Shown here piece after piece: positions 11,691-24,235 of a DNA stretch of 64,000 bases. The DNA lies in the NCBI GenBank assembly GCA_013350335.1, contig CM023540.1, forward strand, positions 3,410,001 through 3,474,000. The letters run 5' to 3'. Numbering within the stretch: position 1 is the first letter of the stretch; the number at the start of each line of letters is the position of its first letter. The position numbers and the translations under genes were made by a program. The notes under the pieces were generated by a model that was not told the origin of the DNA, did not search any database, and worked only from the letters and a program-made list of their open reading frames with translations. The stretch is from Chimonanthus salicifolius. Taxonomy: Eukaryota; Streptophyta; Magnoliopsida; Laurales; Calycanthaceae.

Positions 11691-13118
11691 AATCATTAAA
11701 TTATGTTCTCTTTAAAAATTAATTATTTTTAGGAAATATTGTTATTTTTGAAAAGTTCTATTTTTGGCAACTCTTTAAAAATATATTTTTTTCTATTTTT
11801 GGAAAGTTGCCTTAAATAAAAAATTCTTGAAAATCTCAATAATTTGAATCAATTTATTTTTGGAAATTTTCTATTTTTAGAAAAATCTATTTTTGGTAAT
11901 TAATCTATTTTTGGAAACCTTCCAATTTTAGAAAAATTTCCAAACTTAGAACTTTTCTAAAAGTTAGAACTTTTATCTAACTTACGAAATCTTCAAAATA
12001 AGATATCAAATCTTGGGAATCATGGAATAAATTTTTAAATTTGGTGAACTTTGATTTAACTTCCATAATCTTGTCATAGTTTGGAATTCTTGTTTATAGA
12101 TTGTATCACATCTCCTTCTTTAATTATAGATTAGGAACAATTCTTTTAGTTTACGTATCATGCATTCTTTGATTTAGACTTTGCACCATAGTTTGCTTGT
12201 GTTGTTTTGTAGGATGCACGCTTGAAAATTGCTTGAAAATCGCTTGCAAAGTGCTTGAAAAATTGCCTAAAAATTGTTGGAAAACATGCAAGCTAGGCTA
12301 AGGTGAGTGCCTAATCATTTTATTTTAATTTTCAATTTTATCATGCATTCATATAGAAATTTTCTAGGTATTCTTTAATTTAATTGCATATTCAAATTGC
12401 TCATGCATATTAGGATGTTAGATTCATGCATTAGTTAGATTTGTTTTATTATTGTTTTGCATATTTGCTTGATGTTTGTGTGGTAAAGTAGGATTGCATT
12501 CACAATATCTAGAAAAATAAGATCGTAAAATGGTTCATGCATCTTCAAATAAAATCAATTGAGAACCATTAGGCTAGATTTTTAGGGTTTCATGTTCAAT
12601 AGGAACCCTTTTAATTCAAATCAATTTTTGGAACCAATGACTAGTTCATCTTCAAGAATAGTGTCTAAGGTTAGTTTTGTCACCAAGGCATTGCGGTCGA
12701 GCATGACCTAAGGATAAGCTGGAACGAGATGCCGTGTGCTCCCCCACTTACCTGGGAACTTACCTGGCCATCTTGTGGTTGAACTCACATTGGAGACTTA
12801 GATTGTTTGAAAAAAAAAAAAGAAGGATCAAGTTTAGAGACAATTTTTAGGGTCCTATTAGCCAATAAAAAAATTGATTGCATTAATGCAATTTAAATTT
12901 AGATTTATGCATTTTCTTGTGTTAATTTGTTTTAGCGTGTATGATCGTGTCTGTGTATGCATCATTGGTCATGTAACTCCTCCAATCGCTTGGTTAGAGT
13001 TACATTTCCTGTCACTACATCGATTGTTGAGTCCGGAGCTCAATCCAGCTCAGCCATAGACATAGACGATTCAATTGTTTCACCATCATCGTCAACCTTA
13101 TCTTCTCCATCATCTCCC
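11691..13118 (+). other. Athila untranslated leader
   Basis: About 1.4 kb lies between the PBS and the gag start without a usable reading frame. 11700-11960 is AT-rich with many repeats of 'CTATTTTTGGAAA'-like phrases. 12200-12300 repeats 'GCTTGAAAATTG'. 12680-12800 holds the only GC-richer patch. I see no gene. Confidence 0.6.
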
Positions 13119-14131
13119 ATGGCAGAAGAAGTTGCGGAGAAAACTCTCCAAGATTACTTCTCACTAGTCATAGCCAATACATCATCAGGTATAGTTGTAC
13201 CTGCAACCAATGTTACCTTTGAACTTAAGCTAGGATTTTTACATCTACCAACCTTTCATGGTCTTCATAAAGAGGATCCGTACCTCCATGTGAAAGAATT
13301 CTTAGAGATCTGCGCCATCATTAAAATCGAAGGAATCATTGATGAATCTATTCGACTGCGATTATTTCTTTTTTCTCTCAAAGAAAAAGCGAAATTATGG
13401 CTAAATACTTTACCTGCGAATACCATCACTACTTGGGGTCATCTAGCTAATAAATTTTTGAATAAGTTTTTCCTACTATAAAAAAACTAACACTCTCAAG
13501 AAAGAAATGATAAACTTCAATCAAAAGGAGAGTGAAGAATTCTGTGAAGCATGGGAAAGATTCAAAGAAATGTTAGCGAAATGCCCCCACTATGGTTTTG
13601 AAACGTGGAGACTTGTCCAATTTTTCTATGATGGTTTAACCACATCAACCCGTCAAATAGTCGAGTTTATGAAAAATGAGGACTTTTTTAAGCTAACTGA
13701 AAATAATGGATGGACATTCCTTGAAACATTGGCGGAAAATTCTCAGCGATGGGATTTTTCCAAGAAAGATATTCTAGCACAAACCTCAAGAAAAAAGGAG
13801 TTTGTACGAAGTCAGTAGTGATTTTGACGTTAAGTTAGCAATTGCAAACCTAACGAAAAAGTCAAGTCATTAGTAATGACTCAGGCGATGAATCCATCAA
13901 TGGGAGCAAATGTTGAATTTTGTGCTATGTATTCTAGTCTAGGACACACCGCTCAAATTTTCTCTTCCTTAGAATCAAATTCTAAGTGTTCAACTGAACA
14001 ACTAAATGCACTCAATAATTTTGGAAGACAGCAAGGAACCCCGTTCTCTGCTACATATAATCTTAATTGGCTAAATCATCCCAATTTTTCTCGGCGACAG
14101 AATCAACCACCAATTAATCAAAACTTTCCTT
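13119..14131 (+). pseudogene. Athila gag, N-terminal two-thirds, frameshifted
   Basis: The likely start is the ATG at 13119 (MAEEVAEKTL). The retrotransposon gag domain is clear: FHGLHKEDPYLHVKEFLEIC, then IRLRLFLFSLKEKAKLWLN and TTWGHLANKFL. A one-base frameshift near 13470 moves the reading to EEFCEAWERFKEMLAKCPHY and FYDGLTTSTRQ. Further stops occur near 13816 and 13871. The stretch 13876-14131 has EQLNALNNFGR and NHPNFSRRQNQPP, typical of Athila gag before the C-terminal part. A solo LTR interrupts it at 14131/14132 and gag resumes at 17773. Confidence 0.88.
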
Positions 14132-14602
14132 TGTGAGGGCCCACCCTTTTTCACTAGCCGAAAAATCAGAGTCTATTTTTTTTTTGAAATAAAGAGTGAG
14201 AGAGAGATGGACGCCATGACGCGAGCTAAGTCCAAGCTTCCAAAGCCCGGCCCTTAACTGGCCAACCATACTTGTGCTTGGAATGAGTCCACTAAAACAG
14301 TTCACACGCATTAAAGTTATAATTACGAAATAAACACATTGTGGAATTAATATTTGATTACATAAACCAACCATAACCTTTACTTAGCAAGGAAGTCAAA
14401 CACTCGAAACTTAACTGAACTTAATATCCGAAGGTAATGTCAAACCATAGCAAAATAATATCTAAGTCATTACAATCCCAAAGTGCAATTAACTCAAACA
14501 CACTATCCAAAACTAAAACTTAAAGATAAGTAATAAGTTGCCCAAGCTCCTAAGCTTGGCTCCTTGCGCGCCTATCGTCCGTTCCGTTCCCTATATCATC
14601 AT

Positions 14603-16310
14603 CTAAGGTAGAAGTAGTGCGTTAGTCAACGAGCCTAGTAGGAATTCCAAGCAGGGTTATACACATAAGATTAGTATAAAGTCAAGATACAAAACATCAT
14701 ACCTTACTTGTAAAACATAATACCTAAAAACAAAGCATGATAATAGAGATCATAATCATGCTGATAAAACCAAAATAGTGCATGATACTCATAACAAAGT
14801 CACACCAATGTAATGCCATGTCATGGGGTCATATGCCAATGATCACCACCCCCCCCAACATCCATATCACAAATCACATTAGTAGTCCCCTTGATGAATA
14901 AGCCACATCAAGTATTTCTGTCATGCCTCCCCACGAATGCCTTATCGGTCCCACCGAATCAAGCGTGGACTCCTTTTACATTGCAAACATAATATATCTC
15001 TCCCCACGAATGCCTTATCTGTCCCACCGAATGGAGCGTGGACTCCTCTTACATTTCAAATATAATATATCTCTCCCCACGAATGCCTTATCGGTCCCAC
15101 CAAATGGAGCGTGGACCCTTTTGCATTTCAAACATAATATATCTCTCCTCACGAATGCCTTATCGGTCCCACCGAATGGAGCGTGGACTCCTCTTACAAT
15201 ACAATTCAACATCATACATCTCTTCCCGTATGTCCATTGGAATCAGTGTGGATTCCTCCCCACGGTTGTTTATCGGAAATCCCGAATGGAGCGTGGACTC
15301 CTCTCATATGTTCCCTCCCATGCCATGCATGAGATGTGAGTGTAAACATGCTATTTCAGATTAAGTTACATAATAGCCTTGAAATCCATTCTTAAAACAT
15401 AAGTATTTTTTATACCAAAACTAGATCATCAATCATGGAAATAAAAACCATTGCATGTACATAATCCAAGTGTTTCAACAAGGTAGGAATCCTACCCAAG
15501 TCCGATCTACTGTCCTTATCTTGTTTCCACGAACAGTCGCTAACCGTCACATGAAAATGAATTACGTCTCTTTACCTTATCAATTTAAATCATACACATA
15601 TTTCAATTTATAATCAACCTTTCATTTCTGTCGCATTTACGCATCATAATCCTTAAACCGGTTAAGACCCTCAACGGGGTTCGGCCATACGACATGGCTA
15701 AGATGTGTTCATGTTCACCAAGACCCATCAATGGGGTTCGGCCATACAACATGGCCGAACCTCACTCCTTGGTTTTTGACCCCTTTTCTTTAATCCTTGT
15801 TCTATTTTAAATATTGCAGGTCCACCATCATTTCTTTCTTTTTATTTCATAACATGATAATCCATAGTTAAGCAATTAACTTTTAAATATTCATGGACTC
15901 ATAAAATCATTCATGGGGTTCCCATCCGCCACCTATCCGTGATCAGTCCTCATTTGTTTGATTATTTATAAACCTACACTTCATGAAAATCATTCTTTAA
16001 TCTCGTCTAAACATGGTCATTATCATCATATCTCATTTAAACACGTTTATCTTGCCCTCCAAACAAGGTTAGGGTCTTTTCCTTTTTATTCTAAACACTT
16101 AACCATTCCTTGAATGGATTTCAAAGTCCATGGCCTTAGCATAATTTTTGTCATCTTTTCAATCAAATGTGGAACCCATGGTTTCTTAACCATTTGACCA
16201 TCCAAATATCTCAATCAAATATGGACCCCATGGTTTCAGCCATTCCATAGCCGAAACCATGTTTCCCTTAGCTTCTTTTGACCATTAAACCCTCGTTAAA
16301 CATTACATAC
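14603..16310 (-). other. Intron-like segment inside LTR-4
   Basis: On the minus strand it runs from AAAG/GTATGT (16310) to GACTAAC ... CCTTAG (14603), about 1.7 kb. These are the same boundaries as in the sibling at 2421-4182. Inference only. Confidence 0.42.
14929..15215 (-). repeat. Four tandem copies of a ~73-bp unit within LTR-4
   Basis: Units start at about 14929, 15002, 15075 and 15147. Each has CCCCACGAATGCCTTATC, then GTCCCACCGAATGGAGCGTG. Other LTRs have one to three copies of a related box ('CACTCCATCGGGGCGTCCG' type). The long open frames across this block come from the repeat, not from a gene. Confidence 0.85.
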
Positions 16311-16852
16311 CTTTCCTGCGTCTCCTCTATTTCTTTAGGTCTGATTTTGCTCCTCCATCCTCCTTCCTTAGTCCTTGTTCTTCCTTCAAGTCTAGAGCCG
16401 AAATGTGTGGGAGAGAGAGAAATGAACAGAGGCAATGCAACCTCTTATTCCACCTTGAGAATTCGGCCAAGGATGATGAGAGAGGGAGAGAGATTGAGAT
16501 GAAAAACTTCTAATGGAGGGTTCGGCCAAAGAGGTCTTTTTGAAATCAACCCCCAAACTCCTTCCTTTCTTTGTTAATTCCTCTCTTTCCTTGATGCTTT
16601 GCTGGCCCTCCAAGTGTTAAGACCAAATGTGAGAGAGAGAGGGAGAGAGAGACAAGAATCGGCTAAGTGTAGTTTGAGAGAGAGAGAGAGAGAGAGATGA
16701 GAAGGAGAGAGATGAAGATCCTTATCTTTCCTCAGCATGGAAAAATCAGCCAAAGGGGTGGTATGAGCTCTTTGAAATCTGCCCAACACCCTCTCAACGA
16801 CCCTCACTAAGTGGGATCGTTCCCATGTGTCCCTTGGGCAAACATGAAGATG

Positions 16853-17050
16853 CATGGCTTACACTTGGGCCTTGTCTTTCCCATGTCATTCCCAGTAGAT
16901 CTTTCACATGGCTTACACTTGGGGCTTGTCTTTCACATGGCTTACACTTGGTGCTTGTCTTTCACATAGCTTACACTTGGGGCTTGGTCTTTCACATGGC
17001 TTACACTTGGTGCTTATCTTTCACATGGTTTACACTTGGGGCTTTGTCCT
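16853..17050. repeat. 29-30-bp minisatellite in LTR-4
   Basis: Units start at about 16905, 16934, 16963, 16993 and 17022 with the phrase CACATGGCTTACACTTGG; degenerate copies extend to about 17140. It lies in the U3 part of the minus-strand LTR. The open frames through it are repeat artefacts. Confidence 0.85.
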
Positions 17051-17772
17051 TCCCATGTGTCCCAACCAAGGAGACACATGGCTTACCTTGGAGCTTGGTC
17101 TTTCCCATGTGGCCCAACCAAGGAGACACATGGCTTACACTTTGACTCACTTAATTTTCTTGAACTCATTTTCATATAACTCAAGTGATTTTAATTTCCA
17201 ACTCAATATAATTCAACTCACCCCATTTGAACTCGCCCATGCAACTCTTAACTCAAGACTTGAATTTATTCCTTAATTAAATAATTCCTTAACTCAACTC
17301 ACTTCACTTAACCCTTTTGAACTCACCCATGGTTGACCAAGTCAACCATGGTTAGCCGACCATGCATGTGCATTAAATCATTTGCCACCTCACTTGATGA
17401 GGTGGATTTGGGTCCCACTTGGCCATGTCACTTACATGCCACCTCATACACATGCCACCTCACTTGATGAGGTGGATCCCATGCCTTGGGTCTTAATCGG
17501 GTATATGACCCGATTAAATCAATTCCTTACCCATTTACCTTAAACATCAATTCATCTTGACCCATTGGGTCCCAATTGGGTATTTGACCCAATTAACTAC
17601 ATTTACCCAATTAATTAGAATCAAACTCTATCCATGATCCGTTGGATCCTAATTGGGCCATTGCCCCAATTCTTACCCATCTAACCTTTATTCCGTCAAT
17701 AAATCTTAAATTTAACAATTAAAATAGATGATACCCAATATAATAATGCATTTGAAAACCCGGGATGTTACA

Positions 17773-18154
17773 TCCTCAATATTAAAATTAGTCATTTCCA
17801 CCACCTCCATATCAGCCACCACCTCAAAATCAATCATATCATCTATCCCAGTCAAATCAGTCTTATCCTTCAAAACAACGTAAACCTTCGATTGAGGATA
17901 CGTTGCAGCAATCCATGCGATCTACACAGTAGGCTATGCACAAGCTTAAAACACAACTTGGACAATTAGCCACTACTATTGGTGATAGGGAACAAGGCAA
18001 ATTTCCCATTCAACTTATTCCAAATCTTAAGGGACAGTATGAAGTTTCATCATCCAAACTAGATGATGTTAAATCAATTACTACCTTAAGATCAGGGAAA
18101 CAGGTAGATAACAAAGTGGAAATGCCTAAGGAATCAATCAAAGCAATCGGATAA
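17773..18154 (+). pseudogene. Athila gag C-terminal part
   Basis: It continues gag after the solo LTR. A Pro/Gln/Ser-rich linker (PPYQPPPQNQSY) leads, through one in-frame TAG just before 17936, into MHKLKTQLGQLATTI and GKFPIQ, then ITTLRSGKQVDNKVE. These phrases are hallmarks of Athila gag ends. It ends in a stop at about 18152. The following 18155-18300 is decayed gag/protease linker in shifted frames. Confidence 0.85.
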
Positions 18155-18299
18155 CTCACTGAGTTCATCCCCTATCCAAAATCCATCGAATTTATCTGCT
18201 AAGAAAACACTTTCACTAAGGGCTCCATATCCTCATAGGTTATCCGTAAAATCAAAGATACCTTATGGTGACATACTAGAGGTTCTTAAACATGTCAGC

Positions 18300-18830
18300 A
18301 TCAATATCCCTCTACTGGATGCCATCAATCAGGTACGTTCATATGCCAAATTTCTCAAAGACCTATCTATGGTGAAACGGAGAACCAATGTTCCCACAAA
18401 GGCTTTCCTAGCAGAAATAGAGAGTGCACTACTCCAACAAACATTTCCAATCAAACATAAGGATCTTGGATGTCTAGCCATTGCTTGTACAATTAGTACA
18501 TACACAATTGAAAGGGCCATATTAGATCTTGGAGCTAGTGTCAGCTTACTGCCATATTCTCTAGATGAGTGGTTAGGTTTGGGAGAATTGAATCCTACTT
18601 CCATCACACTACAGTTAGCTGATCGCTCAATAAAAATTCCAGAGGTGTAATAAAAAACGTTGTAGTTAAAGTTGACAATTTTTACTTCCCTGTAGATTTT
18701 GTGGTATTGGATACACAATCAACTCAGGATGATAATGGACATATCCCAGTCATTCTTGGACGACCATTTCTGGCCACTACAAAAGCAATGATCAATTGCC
18801 AAAATGGTATGCTTTGATTATCATTTGGAA
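18300..18830 (+). pseudogene. Athila aspartic protease, frameshifted
   Basis: The reading frame includes VPTKAFLAEIESALLQ, then AILDLGASVSLLPYSLDEW with the active-site triad DLG, as usual in Athila. SITLQLADRSIKIPEV follows. One base is missing near 18645, after which another frame gives FPVDFVVLDTQ and HIPVILGRPFLATTKAMI (about 18670-18800). Both halves of the fold are therefore present but out of frame with each other. Confidence 0.85.
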
Positions 18831-19713
18831 ATTTGACAACTGAACTCAATGTTTTTGGCCTTTGTTGACAACCTCTCAGCATGGATGATCCATGCAAGGT
18901 TAACTTAATTTAGAGTTCAGTTGATGAATTTTTCCTTCACTCCATTTGCAATGATCAATTCGAAAAATCACTGTCTATCTTAGACAAGGATTTCAATTTC
19001 AATGAAGTGAATGTTATCACCAAATTTGAACCTCTTTCTATCAATCCGTCAATGTTAGTCCCATCTATTGTGAAGCCTTCAAAATTAGGATTCAAAGATC
19101 TTCTTGAAACTCTTAAATATTCATATCTTGGACCTTCAAACACATTACCAATTATCATAACTTCAGACTTAACTTCTAAGCAGGAGTCTAAACTTCTTAC
19201 TATTTTAAGAGATCATCGTGAAGCTATAGGATGGTCCACTGCCGATCTCAAAGGAATTAGCCCGTCTATGGTCATGCACAAAATTTATCTGGAAGAAAAT
19301 TCCAAAACATCTAGGGAACCACAGAGACGATTAAATCCAGCAATGCAGGAAGTAGTGAGAGCTGAAATTTTGAAACTTCTCGAAGCTAGAATCATTTACC
19401 CAATTTCAGATAGTGCATCGGTAATCCCAATCCAAGTTGTCCTGAAAAAGTCTAGTGTCAGGGTAATCAAAATTGAGGAAAATGAGTTAGTTCCAGCACG
19501 CGTTCAAACGGGTTGGAGAGTTTGTATTGATTACCGGAAACTGAACACTGCAACTCGAAAAGATCACTTCTCTCTTCCATTCATTGATCGGATGCTTAAA
19601 CGTTTAGCTGGTCATTCATTCTATTGTTTCCTTGATGGTTATTCTGGCTATAACCAGATCTATGTTGCTCTTGAGGATCAAGAGAAAACAACATTCAATG
19701 TCCATTCAATCCT
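18831..19713 (+). pseudogene. Athila reverse transcriptase, N-terminal part only
   Basis: From 19007 the frame is open and reads HREAIGWSTADLKGISPS, RRLNPAMQEVVRAEILKLL, WRVCIDYRKLNTATRKDHF and FLDGYSGYNQIYVALEDQEK. These are the RT fingers and the first palm motif, with the catalytic Asp in FLDGYSGY. Coding then jumps at about 19705-19713 directly into integrase zinc-finger sequence. The YVDD box, connection and RNase H domains, normally over 1 kb, are deleted. 18831-19006 is decayed protease/RT linker. Confidence 0.88.
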
Positions 19714-20735
19714 GTGGAGTCCATTTTAGTGCTAAAAAGACAAATGCAAAAATTTTGCAGTGGATATTTTACTGGCCCAACATGTTTCATGATACCCATA
19801 CCTTCTGTGTTTCATACGATAGATGTCAAAAATTAGGAAGTATATCCCGTCGAAACATGTGCCTTTAAACCCAATCTTAATTGTTGACCTTTTCGATGTT
19901 TGGGGCATTGATTTCATGGGACCTTTTCCTAAGTCTTTTGGCAATCTATATATCCTCGTAAGAGTTGACTATATATCAAAGTCGTAGAAGCAGTGGCATG
20001 CAAAACCAATGACCACAAGGTTGTCACTAGTTTCTTAAAAGAAAATATCTCTCTAGATTTGGCGTTCCACGAACTATCATCAGTGATGGTCGAAAGCATT
20101 TTTGTAATTGCCCATTCGAAAAAATGATGAAATCATATGGGGTGATTCACAAAGTAGCTACCCCCTATCATCCTCAAACAAGTGGACAAGTGGAAATATC
20201 AAACAGAGAAATTAAACATATCCTTGAGAAGTCAGTCAATCCATCTCGGAAGGACCGGTCTTTCAGACTCACTGATGCACTATGGGCTCATTGAATTGCG
20301 TTCATGACACCATGAGAATGTCACCCTTGCTTAGTGTATGAAAATGCTTGTCATCTTCCAGTCGAAATAGAACATAAAGCCTATTGGGCAATCAAGTGTT
20401 TCAATTTTGCTCTACACTTGGCTGGACAACTCAGAAAGCTTCAATTAGCAGAATTGGAAGAAATCAGAAATGAAACTTATGATACGGCTAGAAAGTACAA
20501 AGACCGAATGAAAATCTTTCATGACAAACACATTCTCTGGAAAGAGTTTACTCTAGGTCAAAAGGTCTTATTGTACAATTCTAGGTTGTATCTTTTTCTT
20601 GGAAAATTGAAATTCAAATGGTCCGGTCCATTCATCGTCACAGCCATATTTCCACATGGTGCCATCCAGATCAAGCAACCTAAAAATGGTTGTCCTTTCA
20701 AAGTCAATGGTCAACGTTTGAAACCATTTTTATAG
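19714..20735 (+). pseudogene. Athila integrase, frameshifted
   Basis: It starts in the H2C2 zinc region ([20 protein letters not shown]). The core keeps D,D,E: Asp in GIDFMGPF (about 19905), Asp in IISDG (about 20080) and Glu in QTSGQVE (about 20180-20200), read in more than one frame because of stops near 19866, 19986 and 20290. The C-terminus is open from 20334 ([15 protein letters not shown], then [14 protein letters not shown] and [14 protein letters not shown]) and ends at about 20735. It cannot make a full protein. Confidence 0.88.
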
Positions 20736-23213
20736 CCCTACACTCCAGAAGGAACAAAGAAAATCCTGCTCATTGATCGAATTTACCAAAACTGATTTGC
20801 ACATCAATTGCCCTCCCATTTACCCAAACCCATTTACCCTTACCCACTCATATCTACCCAAACCCACCAACCCAATTGTCTATGTCTGAGTTACTCTAAG
20901 TTCATCAGAGTCGTCAATGTCTAGTTGTTATTTTTCTTGAGTCTAGTTTTTTCTTTGAGTCAAACTAACCTTGAAGTCAGTCATTTTGTCCCACGATGCA
21001 ACTCATATTTAGATTGTTCATTTTCTAAGATATTTCTTCATTTTCACCTGGCCAGTGTAGATTAGGGAACATTGAGGACAATGTTCAATTCGAGTTTGGG
21101 GTACTAAGGACATTCATTTATTTACATAAAAAAATTCTTAGGGGAGAGTAAGTTCATAACTGAGACCCTTTAAAAAACAATTTTAGCATCCATAATCCAT
21201 CTGTCTTTGTGACCAACAAACGTTAAAAAACTGTAATAGAAGTCATGCAAGTAGACGGTCGAGTTTTCGTTTTTACAATGTGTCTAGAACCCAAGTTCCC
21301 CCAGACTTATGTAAGAAAATCATTTCCTTAGCTATGAGGGTGAGGAAGCTGGAAATCTAAGAAGAGCAACCCAGACCTCTCTGTGGTCGAAGCACTCTGC
21401 CTGCAAAGAGGAAAGCTAAGAGGGTAGGTATCTGTCACAAATGTGGACGTTGGAATTGTAATGGAATAAGATTAGATTATGGAGTCCACTGTGAAACAAC
21501 TGTAAGTAGACTTGTAGGGAATCGACAGATCTATGTAGACCTATGTAAGGGCAGAGTAAGTCCAGAAAGACTGAAACACCATGAACTCCAGAGAGCTGTT
21601 GATTTCCGACTAAGCGCTTACAAACGTGTTGACAATTTGACGTTAAGCGAGTCATAATCTTGTTTAGACAAAAATAGGCAGAATCATTTTAGAGAAGAGT
21701 AAGTGAGGATTGAGACTTTTGGAGCTTAAATACTGCCAATTTTTAGTTTGAAAAATATTACCCACGTCTTGACAATCTGACGTAAAAAGAGTTACATTTT
21801 TAGAATTAATACTTAGATAGAGAGATCTTTATATCATAATTTTTCGGAAAGATTTTTATACGATTTATATTTGGAAACCATTGTACACAACCATATTAAG
21901 TTTAGTCTGAAAAAGAAAAATATTCACGAGCCAAGTAATCACTAGAGGAATACTAGTGGAGACTTAACCCATTGAGCTTTAGAGCCATTCTTTCTTCTGA
22001 GAGTTATAAGTCAATTCTATTTTCTTTGGTAGTGCAAATAAGTTGTTGCTGATCTCATTATCCTTCATCTTGGTCATATTACTGAGAACGCCATCAAAAT
22101 TGAGTTATTACACCTTAATTTTTTTTGGATTTATTTGAAACAAAGAAATCACCTGTGAAACTTAGGATATGATTTAGGTCATTTTTGGATCGTTTGAGCC
22201 TAAAAACCTACTTGTTTATTGTCATCTTATCTTGATAGTTCCCCAGTTGAGCCTTATATAAGCCTACTTTCTTGACTAGCCATGTTTACCATACCCAACT
22301 CCAGTCCAAGAGTATGAGCCAAAAAAAAAAATTATCCATGACCTATTCTTAGAAAATGTTAGAGATGAAAATTAAGGGATGGTACTCTAAAAACAAGGGC
22401 ACAAGAAAAGAAAGAAAAAGAAAAAGAAAAATAAAAAAAAAGAAAATAGCATCCAAGAAGGGAAACATCCAGATACCAAAAGAAGGATGTGAAAACAAAA
22501 AAATAAAGAAAATACCTTGAAAAATGCCGAAAAAAAGGAATAAAGGAAAAATATCCCATTCAAAATCATGAAGACCTATAACCAATTCAAAGTATTTATC
22601 TTTAGAGCCTTATATCCTTCTTTGATTTTACCCAATCCCAAGCCACATTTCGTCCTAAAAGGAAGTCCAATTGATCTTAGGTCTAATATGTGAGATACTT
22701 TGATTTTGAGTACATAAATTCTGCTCACATATAATTGAGAGAAAATGAACCCAAATCTCTAAGTGTTAATTTTTTGGAGAGATATATCAAGTGAGGTTTG
22801 CAGTCAAAGCGCATTTTCCAATAGTGTGAATAAAACTTGGGTCTATTTGAAAAAAGAGGTCTATCTTAATGTTGGTTAAGTACACATTACACTCCACGTA
22901 TAAGCCTTGTAAAATGAATTTTAGAGTTGTATGATGTCTAGACCTCTTGTCCTTGTGTTCCAGATAAACATGTTGATATTTGTGGGTATTATCACTGAAA
23001 GCCCTGACGAGACTATAACTCGTCCACTAGTGGTGAGCTAGGGGTTTAAAGGCTTGTTGCATACGCTAAATGCAATCGAGAGTACTAGTGAAAATGGTTT
23101 AGTTTAAGATTTTCATTTTATTCAGTTGGTCTAGAATAGGATCTCTGTGTGTCTTTAGAATTTTTAGTTTAGTTTTTGCTCGAGTACTAGCAAAGTCTGA
23201 GTTTGGGAGTATT
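20736..23213 (+). other. Athila 3' noncoding region between integrase and 3' LTR
   Basis: The region is about 2.5 kb. No env-like or other gene is recognisable. A G-rich 'GAGTTTGGGGTAC' lies at about 21094, a nearly pure purine tract at 22395-22555, and the presumed polypurine tract 'GAGTTTGGGAGT' at 23199-23210 just before the 3' LTR. Phrases around 'TTGACAAT(T/C)TGACGT' recur at 21632 and 21770, hinting at old internal duplication. Confidence 0.65.
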
Positions 23214-24235
23214 TGTTAAGCATTGAAATATTACATTCTTACCCCTGATTATTGGGCGAGTTAATCCTCAAATTTGTATATAATGATGCATTTAATGTAG
23301 TTTGTCAGTTTTGTAGTAAAAAATGGAAAGTTCAGGAAAATCAAGTTAAAATAACAAAAGATTGCAAGTTAAGAGCTTTGAAGAGAAGACCTAGAATTAT
23401 TATAATTATTTAATGTCACTTTCTAGGATTTTCATGTAAATTAATTAATCTAGATCCAGTTATGAGAGTCTATGATTAATTAACAATTTTTAGATTTAAG
23501 GTAGCTGAAGAATTATTTAATTCTAGAGGTTAAAAGATGTAATCCAAGTGCCAAAGCCTGAATTTCATGTCATTGGGCCACAATTCAGTTCAAGTGGGCC
23601 AAGCTATGCTCCACAAAGCTTCAATGGGCCAAGCCAAATGAAAGCCCATGTGCATTTCACACTTTGGGCCACGCTAGTGTTCAAGTTCATGTAACACCCC
23701 AGAATTTCAAGTTATAAATATTTACGAAAATTACCTATTTAATTTGTAAATTTTAGATATGGATCTTATATGGCTAAAGTGTTGGGTCAAATGCCCAATT
23801 GGGAGCCAGTGGGTCATGGTTAACTTGGATGACCACCAAGTTAGTTTAATTTAAATTAAATGGGGCTGATTTAAATAATAATGCAATATAATTAAAAATG
23901 GATGGTTTGGGGCGTGTATATGAGGTGGACATGGAAAGATTTTAGGATTAGAAGATTGCATGCGCATGGAAGACTAGATTGTAAGAAGTTTAAAAAAAGA
24001 AAGGCATCAAGGGCGCATAGCACCTTCTAAGATTGGCTAATGGAGTTTTATTAAAAAGAAAGGAATGCTCAATAGCAATAAAGCAAAACAAGGCAATTGA
24101 TAAATCAGGACTCCTAATCACGTTAGGCAATAGCTATCATAAGATTCAGATTCAAAGAGGTATTTTTCAATATTAGAAAATATGAGCACCCACTAGAGAA
24201 TATATTTATATGGCTTTATCAGCTTGGAGATGTCA

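Larger units (their letters stand above)
14132..17772 (-). repeat. Tekay-like solo LTR in Athila gag (LTR-4)
   Basis: The LTR is 3,641 bp with ends TGTAACATCCCGGG (minus strand, at 17772) and GGGCCCTCACA (at 14132). The flanks TCCTT (14127-14131) and TCCTC (17773-17777) are a target duplication with one mismatch, and Athila gag is continuous across it. No internal region is present, so it is a solo LTR made by LTR-LTR recombination. It belongs to the same subfamily as 1491-4656 and has few GGTTCGGCC stem-loops (about 15678-15765). Confidence 0.88.

Noticed and set aside
14923..15364. Open frames of 66-138 codons on both strands
   Set aside because: They run through the ~73-bp tandem repeat whose length keeps frames open; no domain, and the overlap on both strands is typical of repeats.
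16825..17276. Two overlapping open frames of 106 and 122 codons
   Set aside because: They are translations of the 29-30-bp minisatellite in an LTR.
22349..22585. Phe-rich small proteins on the minus strand
   Set aside because: They are the reverse of a purine tract; low-complexity artefact.
20736..23213. Env-like gene, as some Athila elements have downstream of pol
   Set aside because: No long frame, signal peptide or membrane segment that I could support; only a 79-codon minus-strand frame at 21416-21655.
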